Source of the DNA: an uncultured Clostridia bacterium
Lineage (GTDB): Bacteria > Bacillota > Clostridia > Oscillospirales > CAG-272
DNA: 6,018 nucleotides
Reading direction: 5' to 3'
Assembly: GCA_937894775.1 (NCBI GenBank)
Contig: CALAXC010000210.1
Coordinates: forward strand, 1 to 6,018
Shown here: one piece after another, positions 3,446 through 6,018 of the stretch
How positions within the stretch are numbered: the first letter of the stretch is position 1
How the letters are laid out: every line of letters begins with the position of its first letter
The notes under the pieces: generated by a model
The model's input: only the letters and a program-made list of their open reading frames with translations
Told to the model about the DNA's origin: nothing
The model's database searches: none
Position numbers and translations under genes: made by a program

Positions 3446-6010
3446 TTATTCTTCGTCGTCGGTTTCAGTGTCTGTTGCTCCGTTTGCTGCTACGGGAGCT
3501 GCTTTTTTCTTGTTGTAGTACACAACAAGGAAGATAGCAACGCCGGAAGCGATGAGAGAGAGGAACGCAACGATCATCGAAAGTGATCCTTCACCGAAGA
3601 GGGAGCCCACGCCCTCTACCTTGCCCTTGTCTTCAAAGTTAGTATCACCGATTGCACAATTGTTCATTGCCAACGTTCCCTTAGTTTCCACTTGGATATC
3701 CGGCGCATTATCAATAGAAGCATTCTTGTTAAGGGTACATTCGTTCATATTAACCTTTTCGCTGTCGTTGTCAACATAGATAACGACGGACGCATTATCG
3801 GTAATGGTAACCTTATTGATATCAGCATGCGAATCTTCAAAGTAGAGCAATTCCTGAGGGTTATTCTGCGTGATCTTACCGCCCTCCATCGTCAAGCGGC
3901 TATCTTCGAAATAAAAGAGGCGCGAGTCACCATAGCAGTTATCTTCTCCGTCCGAAGCGTTATTCGTAAAATCTGTATCGGTAATAATAAACTTCGAGTC
4001 ATAGCCTGCAATAACAGATTTTGCATTATATCTTCCTTCCTTTGCCACCGCGTTGCCGGATACAATGCATTCATTTATTGCTACGGTACTTTCAGTAGCA
4101 TAGATAGCCACGCCTTCCGCCGCGCTATCAAACGTATAGTTGTCGCTCAAGGTTACTTTGTTTAGCGTTACAGTGGATTCATTTGCATAAAGCGCGCCGT
4201 ATGGAGAAATCTCAATATCGAAGACAGTAGTGCTTGAGCGCATAAAGTTGTTTGAAATGCTTCCCCCGTTCATAATAAGATTAGCACCGTCGTACACGGC
4301 AATAGCCGCGCCGTCATCACCCCTGACAGAGTTGCCGTCAACCTTTACATTATTCAGAACGACTGTTGCATTGTCCTTGATGTGAATGCCGCCTGCGCCG
4401 TTGTTGCTCCAGCCGCCGGTGATGGTACCGCCATTGATGATAACGTCTGCATTCTTGTCAATGCAAATAACCTCGCCGTTTAACTCATCTGTAGTCAGCG
4501 CGCGGTCGATTTTGTAACCGTTCAGATTGAAGGTCACTCTCACATTCTGGGGAATGTGGATCGCATCCCAATCAAAGCCCACATCGTTGTTAAAATTATC
4601 GGTAAACTGACCCTCAACGGCAGTCCAATCGGCATAGAGATCAACCACAACACGCTCCTTGCCTTTCAAGGATTGTGCGCGTGTCATTGCGTCGGTCCAG
4701 CCATACTCCAGCTTCTTGTAATAGTCGACCGTGCCAAGGGTGCCGTCAGCTTTCTGCACACAAATGCCCATTACTGCGCCGGTTGAATCGGTAGAAACGG
4801 TTTTAACTTCGTACTGAAAAGTAGAATCTCCAAAGTTGCAGTTATAAAACGTAATGTCATCCACACAATCTTCGTCAACCCAAATCGTTTTATGATCTTG
4901 ATCTATGGCGTTGTTGTTGAAGGTGCAGTTTTTTATAGTACCGGAACTATCGCTGGCACTAATCACCAAAGTTGTATTGTCCACAACTGTTACGTTCTCA
5001 ATGTAGAGCTTTGTATCTTCCGTATGAAAAGCATAAGACGAACTGGCATTGTCATAGATTCTTGTGTTCTTGACTTCGAGGTAATGCTCAGCGGTAAAAT
5101 TATCGGTTGGCATTGAAACGATGCTATAGCCCGCGTTGCCGTGTATGTCGCAACCGTCCATATAAATATTGCTGTTGTCCTCGATTGCCAAAATAAGATT
5201 AGAGCCGTAATTTGCATACATTTCACAGTTGGTGAATTTAAGATTGCAGTCCTCGCCATAAATGTAAGCAATAGCACCACCCATGTACGAACCGTGGCCC
5301 GTACCGTTGTTAATTATTTTTACATTGTCAAATTCTGCAGTGATACCGCTGTCGCCAAGATAAACAGCGCCGCCCCTGTGGTGAGCAAAGTTGTCGCGAA
5401 GTTCGCCGCCTTTCATAACCAGCTTCGAGTTTCCATAAAGTGCGATACCTCCGCCATAATCTTCAAGGAGTCCCTTGTTATCAACAACGCACACATCGTT
5501 GAGATAAACTCTGGCGCCGTTCACGTGGATGCCACCTGCGCCGTTGTTGGTTCTGCCGCCGGTAATGGTACCGTTGTTGATGGTAACGTCAGCATAGCTG
5601 TCAATGTACATCACCTCACCGTCTGCTTCGCTGTCGGCGAGATGGCGGTGGATTTTGTGACCGTTCATATTCAGGGTGAAGTCTACACCGTTCTGGAAGT
5701 AGATGGTATCACGTTTGAAGCCGGGGCCGTTGATCCAGTCGTCGCTGAAGCGACCCTCTTCGTCGGAATCCCAGTCGTCATAGAGATCGACGATCACGTG
5801 AGCGCCTGTGTCATCGGCAAGCTCCATTGCCTCATTCCAACCTGTTTCAAAGTTATCGTAATCCGCGACAAAGGTGGGCTCATTACTGCCACTCTGTCTT
5901 CTGACACGCATAACTGTGCCGGCAGCGGGCTCGTCTGCGGCAAATGCGGTAATCGAGAGTGCCCCTGCCAACAAACAGATCGTCATAAGAATTGCAAAAA
6001 TCCTCTTCAT
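3446..6010 (-). CDS. Secreted, membrane-anchored beta-helix protein with two tandem modules, 854 aa
   Basis: The start is ATG at 6010, which begins a signal peptide (1-24, MKRIFAILMT... ending TAFA) nearly identical to that of the 487-residue paralogue. Only eight bases upstream are visible, so no ribosome binding site can be judged. Module A spans about 31-406 and module B about 410-795. Each opens with a cap segment (GWNEAMELADD with VIVDLYDDW; GWTDAMTRAQS with VVVDLYADWTA) and a TLNMNGHKIHR or TFNLNGYKIDR strand. Each continues into beta-helix rungs (GEV-x-x-ID, ADV-x-IN-x-GTITGG, NNGAGGIH, IALYGNS or IAVYDGA) and closes with NCNFGDSTF (390-398) or NCAIGDTNF (784-792). SLFGEGSL (803-810) precedes a transmembrane helix (~809-831), KKK (834-836) and an acidic tail ending TDDEE. 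The prediction is a large extracellular solenoid on a type I anchor. No enzymatic residues can be assigned. The two modules most simply reflect an internal duplication of a one-module ancestor. Confidence 0.9.
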   Translation of the reverse strand: MKRIFAILMTICLLAGALSITAFAADEPAAGTVMRVRRQSGSNEPTFVADYDNFETGWNEAMELADDTGAHVIVDLYDDWDSDEEGRFSDDWINGPGFKRDTIYFQNGVDFTLNMNGHKIHRHLADSEADGEVMYIDSYADVTINNGTITGGRTNNGAGGIHVNGARVYLNDVCVVDNKGLLEDYGGGIALYGNSKLVMKGGELRDNFAHHRGGAVYLGDSGITAEFDNVKIINNGTGHGSYMGGAIAYIYGEDCNLKFTNCEMYANYGSNLILAIEDNSNIYMDGCDIHGNAGYSIVSMPTDNFTAEHYLEVKNTRIYDNASSSYAFHTEDTKLYIENVTVVDNTTLVISASDSSGTIKNCTFNNNAIDQDHKTIWVDEDCVDDITFYNCNFGDSTFQYEVKTVSTDSTGAVMGICVQKADGTLGTVDYYKKLEYGWTDAMTRAQSLKGKERVVVDLYADWTAVEGQFTDNFNNDVGFDWDAIHIPQNVRVTFNLNGYKIDRALTTDELNGEVICIDKNADVIINGGTITGGWSNNGAGGIHIKDNATVVLNNVKVDGNSVRGDDGAAIAVYDGANLIMNGGSISNNFMRSSTTVFDIEISPYGALYANESTVTLNKVTLSDNYTFDSAAEGVAIYATESTVAINECIVSGNAVAKEGRYNAKSVIAGYDSKFIITDTDFTNNASDGEDNCYGDSRLFYFEDSRLTMEGGKITQNNPQELLYFEDSHADINKVTITDNASVVIYVDNDSEKVNMNECTLNKNASIDNAPDIQVETKGTLAMNNCAIGDTNFEDKGKVEGVGSLFGEGSLSMIVAFLSLIASGVAIFLVVYYNKKKAAPVAANGATDTETDDEE

Positions 6011-6018
6011 AGGTAAAA

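Noticed and set aside
3446..3550. LPXTG-type sortase signal at the C-terminus of the beta-helix proteins
   Set aside because: There is no LPXTG-like motif, and an acidic tail of about 15-18 residues follows the Lys cluster, unlike sortase substrates.
3446..6010. Repetitive Gly/Asn-rich coding region as a CRISPR-like or DNA tandem repeat
   Set aside because: The periodicity is at protein level (beta-helix rungs). The DNA units are not identical or evenly spaced.
5141..6016. Long plus-strand open frame (291 codons) antisense to the two-module beta-helix gene
   Set aside because: It is rich in Val, Ile and Ala with no start signal, and lies exactly opposite a gene with signal peptide, modules and anchor. 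It mirrors the Asp/Asn/Gly-rich codons of the sense gene.

Overview
This window looks like two unrelated pieces of DNA joined near position 470-490. The first ~475 bases encode, on the plus strand, an internal slice of a Bacteroidota outer-membrane beta-barrel protein (TonB-receptor-like, OMP_b-brl family). Everything to the right reads on the minus strand and has a Firmicutes/Clostridia character: strong AAGGAGGT-type ribosome binding sites, Gram-positive signal peptides, C-terminal single-pass membrane anchors, hairpin terminators and a remnant of a large serine recombinase. A gut-type metagenome containing both phyla fits this, and an assembly chimera is the simplest explanation of the join. 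This is inference from sequence alone.

Layout in minus-strand transcription order, right to left: (1) an 854-residue secreted, membrane-anchored protein with two tandem copies of a beta-helix module (6010-3446), closed by a hairpin (3431-3402) whose two imperfect pairs become G-U only in minus-strand RNA. (2) A promoter region with an 11-bp-period TTACAA direct repeat at the -35 and an inverted repeat around the expected start site, followed by a 487-residue one-module paralogue (3280-1817). (3) A perfect 15-bp hairpin (1803-1770), then about 33 codons of a serine-recombinase C-terminus (1767-1666) that belongs to no intact gene. (4) A promoter-like AT-rich stretch and a 334-residue cytoplasmic protein I do not recognise (1586-582). 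(5) 29 bases further on, the start of another gene (ATG at 552) with a good ribosome binding site and a membrane-targeting N-terminus, cut off at the junction.

The two beta-helix proteins share signal peptide, module architecture, an SLFGEGSL motif just before the membrane segment, a KKK stop-transfer cluster and an acidic tail. They are best read as a small family of duplicated cell-surface proteins, possibly adhesins or glycan-facing proteins, although no catalytic residues can be identified. The 487-residue gene lies between two inverted copies of the same hairpin and next to the recombinase remnant, so its unit may have been copied or moved as a cassette. The 334-residue gene and the truncated gene at 552 probably form a separate short operon.
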